Below, in pieces: positions 31,169 to 43,592 of a DNA stretch of 64,000 nt. The position numbers were made by a program, and so were the translations under genes. The stretch comes from Hyaloraphidium curvatum (Eukaryota > Monoblepharomycota > Hyaloraphidiomycetes > Hyaloraphidiales > Hyaloraphidiaceae): positions 124,001-188,000 of the forward strand of contig JAIVFI010000034.1 in assembly GCA_025558095.1 (NCBI GenBank), written 5' to 3'. The notes below the pieces were generated by a model, which saw only the letters and a list, made by a program, of their open reading frames with translations, searched no databases and was not told where the DNA came from. Position 1 is the first letter of the stretch; every line of letters begins with the position of its first letter.

Positions 31169-33733
31169 CTAACCTTCGACGAGGTCCTCGCTGCGGTCGG
31201 TCGGCACCAGGTGCGTCTCTAGCACATCCTTCGTGTCCGCCTCCACGGTGTAGGCATCCACGACCATGATCGGCCCCTTGGAAAACTCGAGCTTGATGTA
31301 GCGCTTGTCCTCCGCGGTGCCAGCCGCCTTCTCCACCGCGGCCTCCTTGATCGCGTCGTCGAGGATCTTGCTGGCCTGCTTCAGGTTCCGCACCTCGGTG
31401 CCGTTTATCTTTGTCAGGCGCAGGTTCGCCAGGCCCTCGTACCCGACGTTGGTGTCGTGCGCCAGCAGCTGCGCGCACAGCACCACCTCCTCGTCCGCGT
31501 ACTTCTTGGGCGCCGAAGTCCACAGCGCGAGCAGGTCGATGGGCGTGCTCTCGGAGCTTTCGCCCATGCCCGAGCCGAACTCGGAACTCAGGTAGGCTTC
31601 CGTCATGACCGTCAGCACCACGCCGCCGACGATCCGGTACGAGGGGAGCTTCAGGTCCCAGCGGCCTTTCCGCTCCCGCGATCCCTCGGGCGGAACGAGT
31701 AGCTGCGGCGCGGTCAGCGTGACCTTTTCCTTGCGGGTCCCGGTGGCCTTGTTGAACAGCGTCAACGTCAGGGTGTCGCCGACGAGCTTCTGGGTCACGA
31801 GGAAGTCGGCGCCGATCCGCTCGGCGTATCCAAGGTTGGGCGCGGAAACCTCGACGGCAGACGCCTCCGTCGGCGGCTCCTCGTCCCGGTCCTCCCCTTC
31901 CCCATCCTCGCCGTCGTCGAGGAAACGGAGCTTCTTCCCGCCCTTTTTCTCCTCCACCTCGACCACCAGGGGCTTTACTTTCCCGTGCGCGTCGAAGCGC
32001 TTCCGCGCCAGAGTGTCCATCAGCTTGCCGCGGCCAAACTCTGGAACGGGGTCCTTGGGCGAATCCACGTCTTCCCATTGCGATGGATCGTCGTCGCCGC
32101 CTCCCTCCGAATCGTCCGCTCCGTCATCCTCGCCCTCGGCTTCCATGCCCTCGGCACCGTCCCCCTCGACCGGCACCATCTGAAGGTCTTTCGACACTGC
32201 GACGTCGCCAAACTCGGCCACGGGGAGGTTCTTGATGTCCTCCTCGTCGTCCTCCTCCTCCTCCTCGTCGTCCACGAACTGCTCCTCCTCACCGACCACG
32301 AGCTCGCTCGGGAACTCGACCGTCATGTCGTCCCCCACGCTCCACCCGTCGATCTCGGTCAGCACGTCGCCCTCTTTCACGGCGTCCTTGCACGGGCTCA
32401 GGTCCTCGATCTTGATCACGAGCACCCCCGACACCCCGGCGGGCACGCCTAGGTACTTCTTGAGCGTCGGGTTCTCGAGCGACTGGGTGTCCAACATGAG
32501 GCTCGGGAACCCGGTGTACCTGCCGCCGTGGCGCGCGAGGTCCTCGAGGAAGTGGTGGATCACCGGCAGCGGGATTATATAGCCGACGCCCTCGGCCTGG
32601 GTCAGGGACTGGAAGGCGATGCCGACGAAGCGGCGCAGCGAGTCGAAGACGGGGCCGCCGCTGTTGCCGGGGTTGATGGGGGCGTCGACCTGGATCGCGA
32701 GGAGGTCGTGGATGCCGTTCGCGTATTCCTGAGGGACGCAATGAGGCATCAGAAACGGTCAGGACGGCCAACGCGCGGGAGCCCACCTGCATGTCAATCC
32801 GGGACACGACCCCACTGGTGACGCTCAGGTTCTCGCCGCCGACGGGGTAGCCAACGACGCTGACGCGTTCCTCGAGCTTGGGCAGCTTCCTCCGGCCCCC
32901 GATGTCGATGAAGCGGCTCGAGTGGGCCCAGAAGGCCGGCTCCGTCACGGTCAGCAGTGCAATGTCGCAATCGCGCCCGATGGCGATGACCTGGGCGAGG
33001 TACTTGGTGGCCGAGCCGCGGCGGCGAACGCGGACTTGGGTCCTGGACGGTGCGGGATGAGATGGGGCAAATTATCGCGCCAAGTGTGAACACGTACCAG
33101 TTCTCGACCGAGTGCGCGTTGGTCAGGATCCTTTCCTTGCTGATGATGAAGCCGGTAGACGTGGAATTCCTGGGGACCGAGTAGCGGCCCGATTAGCCGG
33201 GAGAACAGGGAGAAGTCGGAAAATGAGCCCACATGGACCGTCGCATGGACCACGGTCGACCATAGTCAGGGAAAGTGTGGGTGGTAAAGACCTGGAGGCG
33301 CGAAGTCGTGGTTAGCATGTCACCAGAGTGGGAGACAGAGGATCAAGGCAAAAGGATCAGGAGAGGACCAACGAGAGCTCCCGGTCCCTCCGCAGGACGC
33401 GTAACACACCTTAACAATCGCGGGCATCACGTCGGAGAGGTCCGTCGCGGCCTCAAAGTCCCCGCCGCCCGCCATGGACTCAAGCAGCTGGGCCAGGGTG
33501 TCGTCCCGCAGTGTTTTGGACGGCGACATGGCCGTGAAGCTGCCCGCCTTCTTCCGCGAGCCCTTGATGGCGTCTTTCGGAGGCTTCGCCTGCACCGTGT
33601 GCAGCAGCGGCCTCGCCGTGGAGCCGACGACGCGGACGGGCGAGCCCGGCGCGGGCGGCGGCTGAGCGGGCAGCACCGTCACCGGCGGCCCCGCTGGCGG
33701 TTCCGAGGTGATGCTGCCGGCGTCGGACGCCAT
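31169..33733 (-). CDS. Deg9-like trypsin-fold serine protease with PDZ domains
   Basis: Five exons: 33733-33410, 33291-33239, 33169-33098, 33042-32787 and 32728-31169, giving 754 residues. The catalytic triad is His145 (LTNAHSVENW), Asp176 (RDCDIALL) and Ser258 (NPGNSGGPVF). The order around it (TSTGFIISKERILTNAH, KYLAQVIAIG, VGYPVGGENLSVTSGVVSRID) is that of the plant nucleolar/nuclear Deg9 group rather than yeast Nma111. A first PDZ follows (GVLVIKIEDLSPCKDAVKEGDVLTEIDG). A long acidic insert (VDDEEEEEDDEEDI and nearby) then separates it from a second PDZ-like region ending LETHLVPTDRSEDLVEG. Likely role: ATP-independent protein quality control. The two small exons (53 and 72 nt) are fixed by homology across their borders. 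The acidic insert is longer than I expect for the family. Confidence 0.9.
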
Positions 33734-33917
33734 CTCTGAGGCGCAATGGGTCGCGATGCGCGGTGCACGACGCGTTTTCTAGAAGGCGGCAGGTCCCTCG
33801 AAAGCAGACAATCCTTTCACCCTTGCCAGCGCCGAACCGGTACGCCGATTCTCCCGAAGTTGACTCCCACGCAAGTTCTAGGCGCGTTCTCTGCGAAGAG
33901 TCAACAGCGCAGCGAAG

Positions 33918-35437
33918 ATGGCTTCCTCCGCGAGCGCTCCGCGCCCCTTCCGCATCGTCATCGAGCCCGAGGCCGTCGACGACCTGCTCGCCCGTCTCAA
34001 CAACACGCGGTTCCCCCCCGATGAGCCTCAGCTGGACGAGCCGTGGGGCATGGGCGTCCCAGTTCGCGTGGGAAGGGAATGGGTCGAGGAGTGGAAGAAG
34101 TTCGACTTCAAGGGAATGGAGAGGGAGCTGAACGCTGTGGACGGTTTCGTCGTGGACTTGGTGAGTCTTCGAGCCGCGGAAGGACCGGAAGTAGGCCACG
34201 GAAGATTGAAAAGGAAAGAGCCGCGTCGCTTTTGGCGAGGACCGTGGCTCTGGTCGATCAGACGCGCGTGAAACCGGAGCCGCACAGTTGACAGGTGCCT
34301 CCCCCAGCCTTCCCTGCCCCACACCCACTTCTTCCACGCCAAATCATCCAGCCCCAACGCCAAGCCCCTGCTCCTGTGCCACGGCTGGCCCCAGACGTCG
34401 ATCGAGTTCCTGGACATCATACCGCAGCTCACGGACCCTTCGTCGGCGCAGCCGTTCCACGTCGTGCTTCCCTCGATTCCCGGGTATTTTTTGTCAAAAA
34501 CGCCGCAGAAACAGGGCGTGGGGATCGACACAATCGCACGAGGCTGGAACGTGCTGATGACGGAGGCGCTCGGATACGACAAGTACCTCGTCCATGGCGG
34601 AGACATGGGCTCGGTGGGCGATTCTCGGCGTCTCCCCTTCTAATGCAACATGTTCATCTATTGCTTCGCAGTTCATCGCTAGGCGACTCGGGCAAGTGGC
34701 CAAGGACCACGTGGTTGGCGCTCACGTCAGTTCTATCGACGCATCCGCGTTCGTCTTCCATCAACTAAGCTGTCGCAATGCAGATCACGCTACCCATCTT
34801 CCCGCCGCCGAAACCTACCCAGCACCCGCTCGCCTTCCTCCGCCTGATTCTGTCGCAGATCCTTCCCGCCGGCTGGATCTACTCGGAGGTGGAGACAGCC
34901 GAAATGGCTAAGCTCATCCGCTTTGCAGGCCACAACATGGCCTACCTCGAGGTCCAAAAGACCAAGCCCCAGACCCTGGGCCACTCGCTCGCCGATTCGC
35001 CCGTGGGCCTGCTCGTGTGGCACCTCTGCATCTTCCACAACTGGGGGGAGGTCCCGGCCGGCGGGGACCTGCCCCCGCACATCCCGAGGAAGGAGATCCT
35101 GCGCGAGGTGACGGCGACCTGGCTGACCAACACCGGTGCCACGTCGGCGCGGATGTACTGGGAAGGCTTCGGGCTCAGCAGGGCGCCGCCGGGGGAGGTC
35201 TGGGACATCCTGGCGCAGAGGACGGAGGTGCCGGTCGGGGTGGCGTGGTTCATCCACGAGCCGTCCAAGTCGCCCAAGGAGTGGGCGAAGCTCTATGCCG
35301 ACGTGGTGCACTGGACCGTGATCGGGAGCGGGGGGCACTTTGCCGGCATGGAGAACCCGACGGCGCTGGTCGCGGACATTGTCGCGTTCGAGGCGGTCAA
35401 GGAGGTACGCAAGCGGTGGGGGAAGGGGAAGCTTTGA
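33918..35437 (+). CDS. Microsomal-type epoxide hydrolase
   Basis: Four exons: 33918-34160, 34308-34613, 34672-34725 and 34784-35437, giving 418 residues. The N-terminal epoxide-hydrolase domain (FRIVIEPEAVDDLLARLNNTRFP, then WVEEWKKFDF) precedes the alpha/beta-hydrolase core: LLLCHGWPQTSIEFLDIIP with the oxyanion HGWP, then VLPSIPGYFLS. The nucleophile Asp180 is in VHGGDMGS, right at an exon border. The catalytic His is near residue 386 in GGHFAGMENP. The enzyme adds water to epoxides to give diols. No N-terminal membrane anchor is present, so unlike the animal enzyme it is probably soluble. The intron-1 acceptor (CCCCCAG at 34307) was chosen over GACAG at 34294 to keep the frame. It diverges from the protease with a gap of about 185 bases. 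Confidence 0.9.
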
Positions 35438-35704
35438 CGGTCGGCCTACAGTGTATCAATGCAAATTCGAAATCATGCAGTCAGCGGTCTGAGCACAGGC
35501 TAAAGTTTGTCGGGCCACAGCATGGAGTGTGGGCCTCCTTCTTCCACGCACGATAACTTCGGACTGATTTGGCGCCTTCTGGGACGGCGATCGGGACGAA
35601 GATGAGTTACGAATGTGAATTTCGGTTAGTCATGGGTCTTGGGTATGATCGCGGATTGGCGGGACGGGGATTGGGGCTTCGGAGGCTGCCATCCGGCCTT
35701 GCAG
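35438..35704. other. Intergenic region before the duplicated unit
   Basis: About 270 bases after the epoxide hydrolase with no visible feature. The duplicated unit begins near 35705. Confidence 0.35.
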
Positions 35705-35780
35705 ATCCATCCAGGACCACCACACCGGCCCTCCCCCGAATCGGAGCTGGCCGCCTCGGCTGCATCCGCGGCCAGGAGTC

Positions 35781-35850
35781 GTAGGGACGCTTGGGACCGT
35801 AGGGACTTTTCGGACGTCGGTCGGTTGGTCCCTATTCTGGCGGTCCCTAC
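35781..35850 (+). promoter_or_regulatory. Clustered GTAGGGAC / GTCCCTAC octamers upstream of surface gene copy A
   Basis: GTAGGGAC occurs at 35781-35788 and 35799-35806. The reverse form occurs at 35843-35850, with a near copy (GTCCCTAT) at about 35828-35835. The last copy is about 75 bases before the ATG. The opposed orientation could give a palindromic binding site or a stem. Confidence 0.5.
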
Positions 35851-35925
35851 GGCCTCGGTTCAAAAGGACGCAGCTCCCCGGCACCGCCCTCCATCACACC
35901 CCCGCAGACCAGCGCCGCCGACACC

Positions 35926-37925
35926 ATGCGCGCCACCTCGTACCTCGCCGCCGCCGGCGCCGCCGTGCTGGCCCTCGTCGGGCGCTCCGACGCCCAGGGC
36001 GTCTCGTGGGCCGGGCGCTCGGAGCTCGCCGCCCTCTCGGGCTGCACCTCCGGCCAGCCGGGCACCAACGCCCCTCAGGTGACTATCTGCTGCTTGGCTT
36101 GCCTTGGAGATCGGCTGCTAACCCTGGCCGCGGTTGTAGGTCGACACGGCCCGCACCAACATGACCCGCGCCGACATCACCGTCGCCGCGTGGACCAAGC
36201 CCGTCACCGGCCGCAAGATGACCATGTACCTCGGCAAGGAGATGCACGGCACGGCCGTCTGCGTCGCCGACTCGGTCGGCAGCACCGGCACCTGCCGCTA
36301 CGACTTCACCCTCGCGGGCACCTGGCGCACGCTTCGCGGCTGCGCCTGGTCCAACCCCGACACCGCGAGCCGCCCCGGCTACGAGGTCCGCAACAACACG
36401 GTCTACCTGGAGTGGCAGGACGCCTTCCCCGGCGGCAACCGCCAGGCCTCGCGCTACGCCTACCCGGTGTCGATCGCCCTGCCCACGACCGTGAACGTGC
36501 AGACCGACATCAAGGTCCTCGAGGAGTCGGGCATCAAGAACTTCAACCTGACGGGGCTGTCGTACGACATCACCGACGGGCAGCGCTTCCTGATTGTCGA
36601 CTTTACCATGTTCTCGAGGTGCGTTGCTCGCGGGCGCCCTTCCCGAACCGATCTGACTTTTCGCTCAGGTGGCCCAACAACCTCACCCTTGACGCCGACT
36701 CGGGCTACATCAGCCTGCCCGGCTACACCGGCTCGGTCGAGGTCGTCTCGTACACCCTGCCCACCTGCGTCAAGACCGACGGCTCGTCCAGCACCGCCTT
36801 CACGACCCAGGACTTCTGCTACCAGAACGGCCAGCTGAAGATCGCCATCGGCGACGTCTGCAACGTCGGCGGCACCTACGCCTTCAACTTCGACACCAAC
36901 TGCTTCCCCGGCGCCGCCAACACCAACACCTGCACGGGCAAGGTGCTCACGGCCAACGCCCTCATCGGCACGCCCAACGCCTCGGGCGCCCTCGAGCTCG
37001 ACCTCTGCAACGCGCTCCTGAACACCGTGGCCTCGGTCACCGGCGTGATGGTCGCGGACAAGCCCCAGGGCTACTTCTTCGGCGACACCGTCCTGCTCAC
37101 GGCCACCTTCACCTCGCCCGACCTGCCCATCTACGAGGCCCGCCTGACCAAGATGATCCTCGGCCGCAACAAGGTCGAGCGCACGCCCAACATCGGCGCC
37201 GCCACCACCGTGACCCGCAACGTCAACACCACCCTCGTCGACTCGGCCGCCGGCCCCGCCGCCGTGGGCGCCCTCTCGACCCTGGCCGTCAACACCAACT
37301 TCACCTACCTCCCGACCGCGGACCCCAACGTCGTGGAGATGAAGGTCACGCCCAACATGCTGCCCAAGCAGGCCGGCGTCGACTTCAACGACGACTCGTT
37401 CCTGACCACCGACGACTTTGACTCGATCACCGTGAGTAGCGGGTGCCCGGGCTGCTTTGGATCGGCCGCTGACGTCCTTCTTCCTTCCAGGACTACACCT
37501 TCTACGCCACCTTCCGCATCTACTTCGACCAGCAGTCGGCCGCCGGCCAGCGCCGCCGCCGTCTCCTCGCCCGGGACGTGCAGGTGCCCGCCCCGGCTCT
37601 CCGCCAGACCACCACCAGCAACCAGAACGCCAACGCCGCCCTGACGGTGCCCCCGAACCCCAACGCGGTGCAGACCCAGCCCACCACGGCCCCGGTCGCC
37701 CCCGTCGCCCAGCCCGCCGCCGCCACCTCCTCCAACGAGGCCCTCGTCATCGCCGCCATCGTCATCGGCACCCTCGCCCTGCTCGCCGCCTGCTGCACGC
37801 TCATCGTGCTGCTCGCCATGCGCCGCAAGGACAAGAAGCGCGAGGAGGAGGACGCGTTCATCCGCCAGAGGCTCGTGCAGGGGCTCGACGCCAAGGCGCC
37901 CGCGTGGGGCACCGCCTCGGCTTGA
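35926..37925 (+). CDS. Type I membrane surface protein, copy A
   Basis: Four exons: 35926-36078, 36140-36618, 36669-37431 and 37491-37925, giving 609 residues. A signal peptide (MRATSYLAAAGAAVLALVGRSDAQG) leads to a long beta-rich ectodomain with about a dozen cysteines and many N-glycosylation sequons (for example NMT, NNT, NLT, NAS, NTT, NFT). A calcium-loop-like DFNDDSFLTTDDFDS occurs at about 455. After RRRRLLARDV, a plausible Kex2/furin-type site, comes a Gln/Pro/Ala linker. One transmembrane helix (ALVIAAIVIGTLALLAACC) and a charged tail (RRKDKKREEEDAF) end the protein. I recognise no named domain. Copy B at 59873-61870 encodes an almost identical protein (one difference seen: NPDTA here, NPDTT there). 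Its upstream octamers suggest joint control with the other surface genes. Confidence 0.88.
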
Positions 37926-38034
37926 AGCCGATGAAAAAGAACGGAGGCGATCTAGTGTAGAGAGCTCCGGAATGCGAATTGCTTTCAACTACTTTCATCG
38001 TGCTGGGTCCTTACCTCGCCTCTGATCCATTTAA

Positions 38035-40304
<2,270 letters not shown>

Positions 40305-40365
40305 GGCCGTGAGGGATTAAGCTACAGCATTGTATCTACTTTATGTATGCATCAGTGCCGTCCGC

Positions 40366-41154
40366 CTACTCTGCTGTCCAGCCGCCGTCGACGAGAAGCG
40401 CCGAGCCCGTCATGAGCGCCGAAGCGTCGGAAGCTAGGAACACCACCGGTCCCATCAGATCCTGCACCTGCCCCAACCGCCCGAGCTTAATCCTGGCCAG
40501 CACCCAGGCCTTGAACTTCGGGTCCTCGAAGAAGGGCCTCGTCAGAGGCGTCTCGACAAAGGTAGGCCCGATCGTGTTGGCGCGGATGCCGAAGGGTGCC
40601 AGGTCGATCGCCATCGCCTTGGTCCAGCCCTCCATCGCCCATTTGGTAGCGCAGTACACGGCCCGCTTCGGCCCGCCCACGTGGCCCATCTGGGAGGAGA
40701 TGTTGATCACTGAGCCCTTCACTCCGTCGGTGATCATCCGCTTCGCCACAGCCTGGGCGGCGAAGAACGCGGCACGCAGATTGAGGTCTACCACGGCGTC
40801 GAAGTCCTGCGTCGCGACCTCGTGGAACGGTGCGTGGCGGGAGGTGCCGGCGCTGTTGATGAATGCGTGGAAGGCGGGCCGGGCCGCCACCGCGGCTGCG
40901 AATCCAGCGACGTCGCACACGTCCATTGCCACCGTATCGGCCGCGCCGCCGGCGGCGCGGATCGCGGCCGCCGCGGCGTCGATCTCGCTCGCGGTGCGGG
41001 CCATGAGGGTCACGGCGGCGCCGGCAGAAGCGCACGCGGCGGCGGCAGCGAGCCCGACTCCCCGCCCCGCCCCCGAAACGAGCACGCGCCGGCCGTCCAG
41101 GCGAAAGCTCGGAGTCTGCGGGAGAATAACGGGAGGCGGACGAGCAACGCTCAT
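40366..41154 (-). CDS. Short-chain dehydrogenase/reductase (gluconate 5-dehydrogenase-like)
   Basis: Single exon of 262 residues. ATG at 41154 (MSVARPPPVIL) was chosen; an upstream GTG would add 17 residues. The Rossmann motif is SGAGRGVG (27-34), with NSAG at 100-103, Ser153/154 in NISSQMG, and the YxxxK pair Tyr167/Lys171 in VYCATK. The end AGSALLVDGG-type LVDGGWTAE is classical. Arg after the second strand (LMAR) suggests NADP(H). The substrate could be a polyol, gluconate or a keto-steroid-like compound; the sequence does not decide. Lack of introns in an intron-rich neighbourhood may hint at bacterial origin or retro-copying, but the neighbouring PhyH gene is also intronless. Confidence 0.88.
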   Translation of the reverse strand: MSVARPPPVILPQTPSFRLDGRRVLVSGAGRGVGLAAAAACASAGAAVTLMARTASEIDAAAAAIRAAGGAADTVAMDVCDVAGFAAAVAARPAFHAFINSAGTSRHAPFHEVATQDFDAVVDLNLRAAFFAAQAVAKRMITDGVKGSVINISSQMGHVGGPKRAVYCATKWAMEGWTKAMAIDLAPFGIRANTIGPTFVETPLTRPFFEDPKFKAWVLARIKLGRLGQVQDLMGPVVFLASDASALMTGSALLVDGGWTAE

Positions 41155-41391
41155 CGCGGCCACGGGCCCTGGCGGCAATGCGCAGCGGAGCTTCTCCACC
41201 CGCACCCTCGCGGCGTACGTCAGCAGGTGTGAACAGCAACAAGCATAACAGGGACTTCTAGTTTACACTGGTATGACGCACGAAGCTGTGTATCTTGATG
41301 CACGCTCGTTGTCGATGGCGATAAGCGGGATCCGGCCGTGAAGGACTCCTTCTCTGCCACGCACTGTTACCATTCCGACGCAACCAAATCT

Positions 41392-42696
41392 TCAAAGCTT
41401 GGACGCCGGCGGCAAGAAGGCCGGCCTTATCCCCCTGTACCGCTCCCTGACCTCGTCCACCGCCCCGTCCTGATGCGGCGCCAGCTTCGCTCCCAGCTCC
41501 GAATGCCGGTAGTTGTAGTCCGCCGCCAGCTCCTCCGGCTTGCTCCCCGGCCCGAGCTCCCTGATCGGCCTGAACCGCCCGCCCTCCATGGCCGCGCGCT
41601 GCCACACCTGGTACTCCCCCCTCCAGTTCCCCTCGACCCCCCCGAGCGCGGTGGTCGGCCTGAAACCGAGGCGGTACAGCAGCTTCGGCCCCGCCCTCTC
41701 GAGCACGTCCCGCGCGGTGGAGAGGAGGTGCACCTCCTGCTGCCGCATCCACGGCTTGAGGCTGTTGGTGACCATCATCGCGCGGCGCTCGGCGGTGCGG
41801 TTGATCCCCGCGCCGTGGAGGAGGCGGCCTTCGAAGACGCAGGCCGTGCCGGCGGGGGCTTCGAGGTTGATCGCGGGGGGCAGGGGTTGGTCGATGGAGA
41901 GGGATTTGGAGAGCAGGAGGTGCGAGCCGGGGATGAGGAGGGTGCCGCCGTTGTCCGCACGGAACTCGTCGAGCAAGAACATGGTGTTGCACGTCAGGGG
42001 GGCCTCGCGGACCTGCAGCGGGGCGCACGCCTGGTCCTGGTGGGGCTGCTGCGGGATGTTGTTGGTCCCCGCGATGATGGCGATGAACGAGGAGCACAGA
42101 AAGTCGGCGCCGATGGTGTCCGAGACCAGCTGCTCGATGAGCGGGCCGGCCTGCACGGCCGCCGGGTCGTGGTCGAGCACGGCGGCAAACCGCTCGCCCT
42201 TGTTGATCAGGCAGTGCACCAGCTGCGTGTTGGGCACCGCGGCGCCCGGAGGGACGGGGCTGCCGTTGTAGCACGCGACGCCCGCGAGCCGCTCGCCGTC
42301 GGCCTGGTCGAGCACCCGCCTGCGGAAGTGGGCGCACTGCTCCTTCGAGAGCGCGTCCTCGACGAGGCAGTAGCCCCACTTCTTCAGGTCGTCGCGCAGC
42401 CTGTGGATGTCCTTGGTCGGCCGCGGCAGGTCCTTGTCCTTCCAGTACTCCTTCGCCTTGCTCGTGTTGTAGAAAAGCGTGTCATCCTCCAAATCCAGCC
42501 CCGGCGCGGGCTTCCCGGCGTTGGCCGCCAGGTCCTCGGGCGCAATGCCGACGCCCTGCCGCGCGCCGAGGTGGAAGTCGCGGCGCATGGCGCTGCGGAA
42601 GGGCTCGCCCGAGAGGAGGAAGGGCGTGTAGAGGTCACCCGGCCGCGAGTTGGCGGCGACGTGCGCGGCGGTGAACTCTTTCGGTACTCCGGCCAT
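41392..42696 (-). CDS. Phytanoyl-CoA dioxygenase (PhyH) family protein
   Basis: Single exon of 434 residues, ATG at 42696 (MAGVPKEFTAAHV). The frame is open further upstream but in Arg/Pro-rich sequence. The PhyH fold starts at LRDDLKKWGYCLVEDALSKEQC. The iron ligands are His and Asp in QQPHQDQA and the distal His in LLHGAGINRT, with Arg in that motif binding 2-oxoglutarate. LLDEFRADNGGTLLIPGSH is the typical strand between them. These are Fe(II)/2-oxoglutarate hydroxylases acting on fatty acyl chains or secondary metabolites. No peroxisomal signal is seen at the C-terminus (PPASKL ends in SKL-like ASKL). That final S-K-L tripeptide is in fact a canonical PTS1, so peroxisomal import is likely. 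It is one of the clearest targeting signals in the window. Confidence 0.88.
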   Translation of the reverse strand: MAGVPKEFTAAHVAANSRPGDLYTPFLLSGEPFRSAMRRDFHLGARQGVGIAPEDLAANAGKPAPGLDLEDDTLFYNTSKAKEYWKDKDLPRPTKDIHRLRDDLKKWGYCLVEDALSKEQCAHFRRRVLDQADGERLAGVACYNGSPVPPGAAVPNTQLVHCLINKGERFAAVLDHDPAAVQAGPLIEQLVSDTIGADFLCSSFIAIIAGTNNIPQQPHQDQACAPLQVREAPLTCNTMFLLDEFRADNGGTLLIPGSHLLLSKSLSIDQPLPPAINLEAPAGTACVFEGRLLHGAGINRTAERRAMMVTNSLKPWMRQQEVHLLSTARDVLERAGPKLLYRLGFRPTTALGGVEGNWRGEYQVWQRAAMEGGRFRPIRELGPGSKPEELAADYNYRHSELGAKLAPHQDGAVDEVRERYRGIRPAFLPPASKL

Positions 42697-43592
42697 GGCG
42701 GCGGTTGGGCGCTCGAGGCTGGCAGAGTGGGCTGGGGGGCGCTGGTGGAGCCGAGTGCCCGTTCTTCTGACGAGGTTAGAAGATGTTTGCCGGGACCGCC
42801 GCAGTCGGAATGCCCCTGCTTCCGGGGGAGCCGGTACCTGGGAGACGGGCGGGCGCGGTTTCGCCACATCCGGGGCGCCACCCGCACGACTTTCCGTCCG
42901 CATCCCTCGCGCCCGATGCCTCTTCTTCTGGCCCAGAAGAAACCCTTCGAACGGCTTTGTAACATCTGCGTCGACTGCCGGCCCCGAACCAGGGCATGGC
43001 TCGAAGCTGTCGCAGCCCCACTGGGCTGCAAACGAGCAGCAAGATCAGCTGGACGGCTACGGGACCGGAATCGGAGACCACTTCGCCAGCGGAAAAGGTA
43101 AAATCGTGCTCAAATGGATCGTCTACCCGGCCTTTTCCCTTTTCCCCGTCCGCCCGCCAGCCAGCCGCTTCTCTTGATGCTCTTGAAGGGGAGGGCGAGT
43201 TGATGCCGCAGGGAAAGAAACGACGACAGACTGGCTTGCATCCAACGTCCACGATCGTCGATCCAACTTGGTCGCGTTGCTCGGAGGAGTAGGGACCACC
43301 AGGCGTCGGAGGGGCGGCGGCCAAGCGGGATGTGCGGTCGTCGCATCGGAGGAGCGGAAGACGGGGCGGCGGTCTGCGTCGAAACCCCAGACTAATTGAT
43401 GCCGTCGGCCAACCTGCATACCGTCTGTTACTGGCCACGCGGTTTGCGACGGCCGCATCGGCGAATTGCTCACTCACCGATGCGGCACGCAAACTGGGCT
43501 GGAATCAAGGACACTACTGTAGGGACCACTGTCCGAACTGAAAACCCTCATCGGCCCATCGGCGGCGGTCCCTACCAAACCCCCCCGCAACC
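42697..43592. promoter_or_regulatory. Long divergent intergenic region with GTAGGGAC octamers
   Basis: About 900 bases between the PhyH start and the surface gene at 43593. Nothing coding was recognised. GTAGGGAC occurs at 43289-43296 and 43519-43526, and the reverse form GTCCCTAC at 43568-43575, ending 17 bases before the surface-gene ATG. The same octamers precede the other three intact surface genes. Confidence 0.45.

Larger units (their letters stand above)
35705..37997 (+). repeat. Copy A of a ~2.3-kb inverted duplication
   Basis: The segment recurs in reverse complement at about 59787-62086. It comprises a promoter region, the complete four-exon surface-protein gene, and about 70 bases downstream (both copies share GATCTAGTGTAGAGAGCTCC). 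Exons and introns are nearly identical: intron 2 is identical, and introns 1 and 3 each show a one-to-two-base difference. The outer 150-200 bases have clearly diverged. Confidence 0.9.

Noticed and set aside
36079-36139. Frame breaks in the surface gene copies taken as frameshifts
   Set aside because: Each break coincides with a GT...AG intron and both copies keep the same exon lengths.
41154-41205. Upstream GTG start for the SDR gene
   Set aside because: Eukaryotic nuclear genes rarely start at GTG, and the ATG at 41154 gives a normal length.
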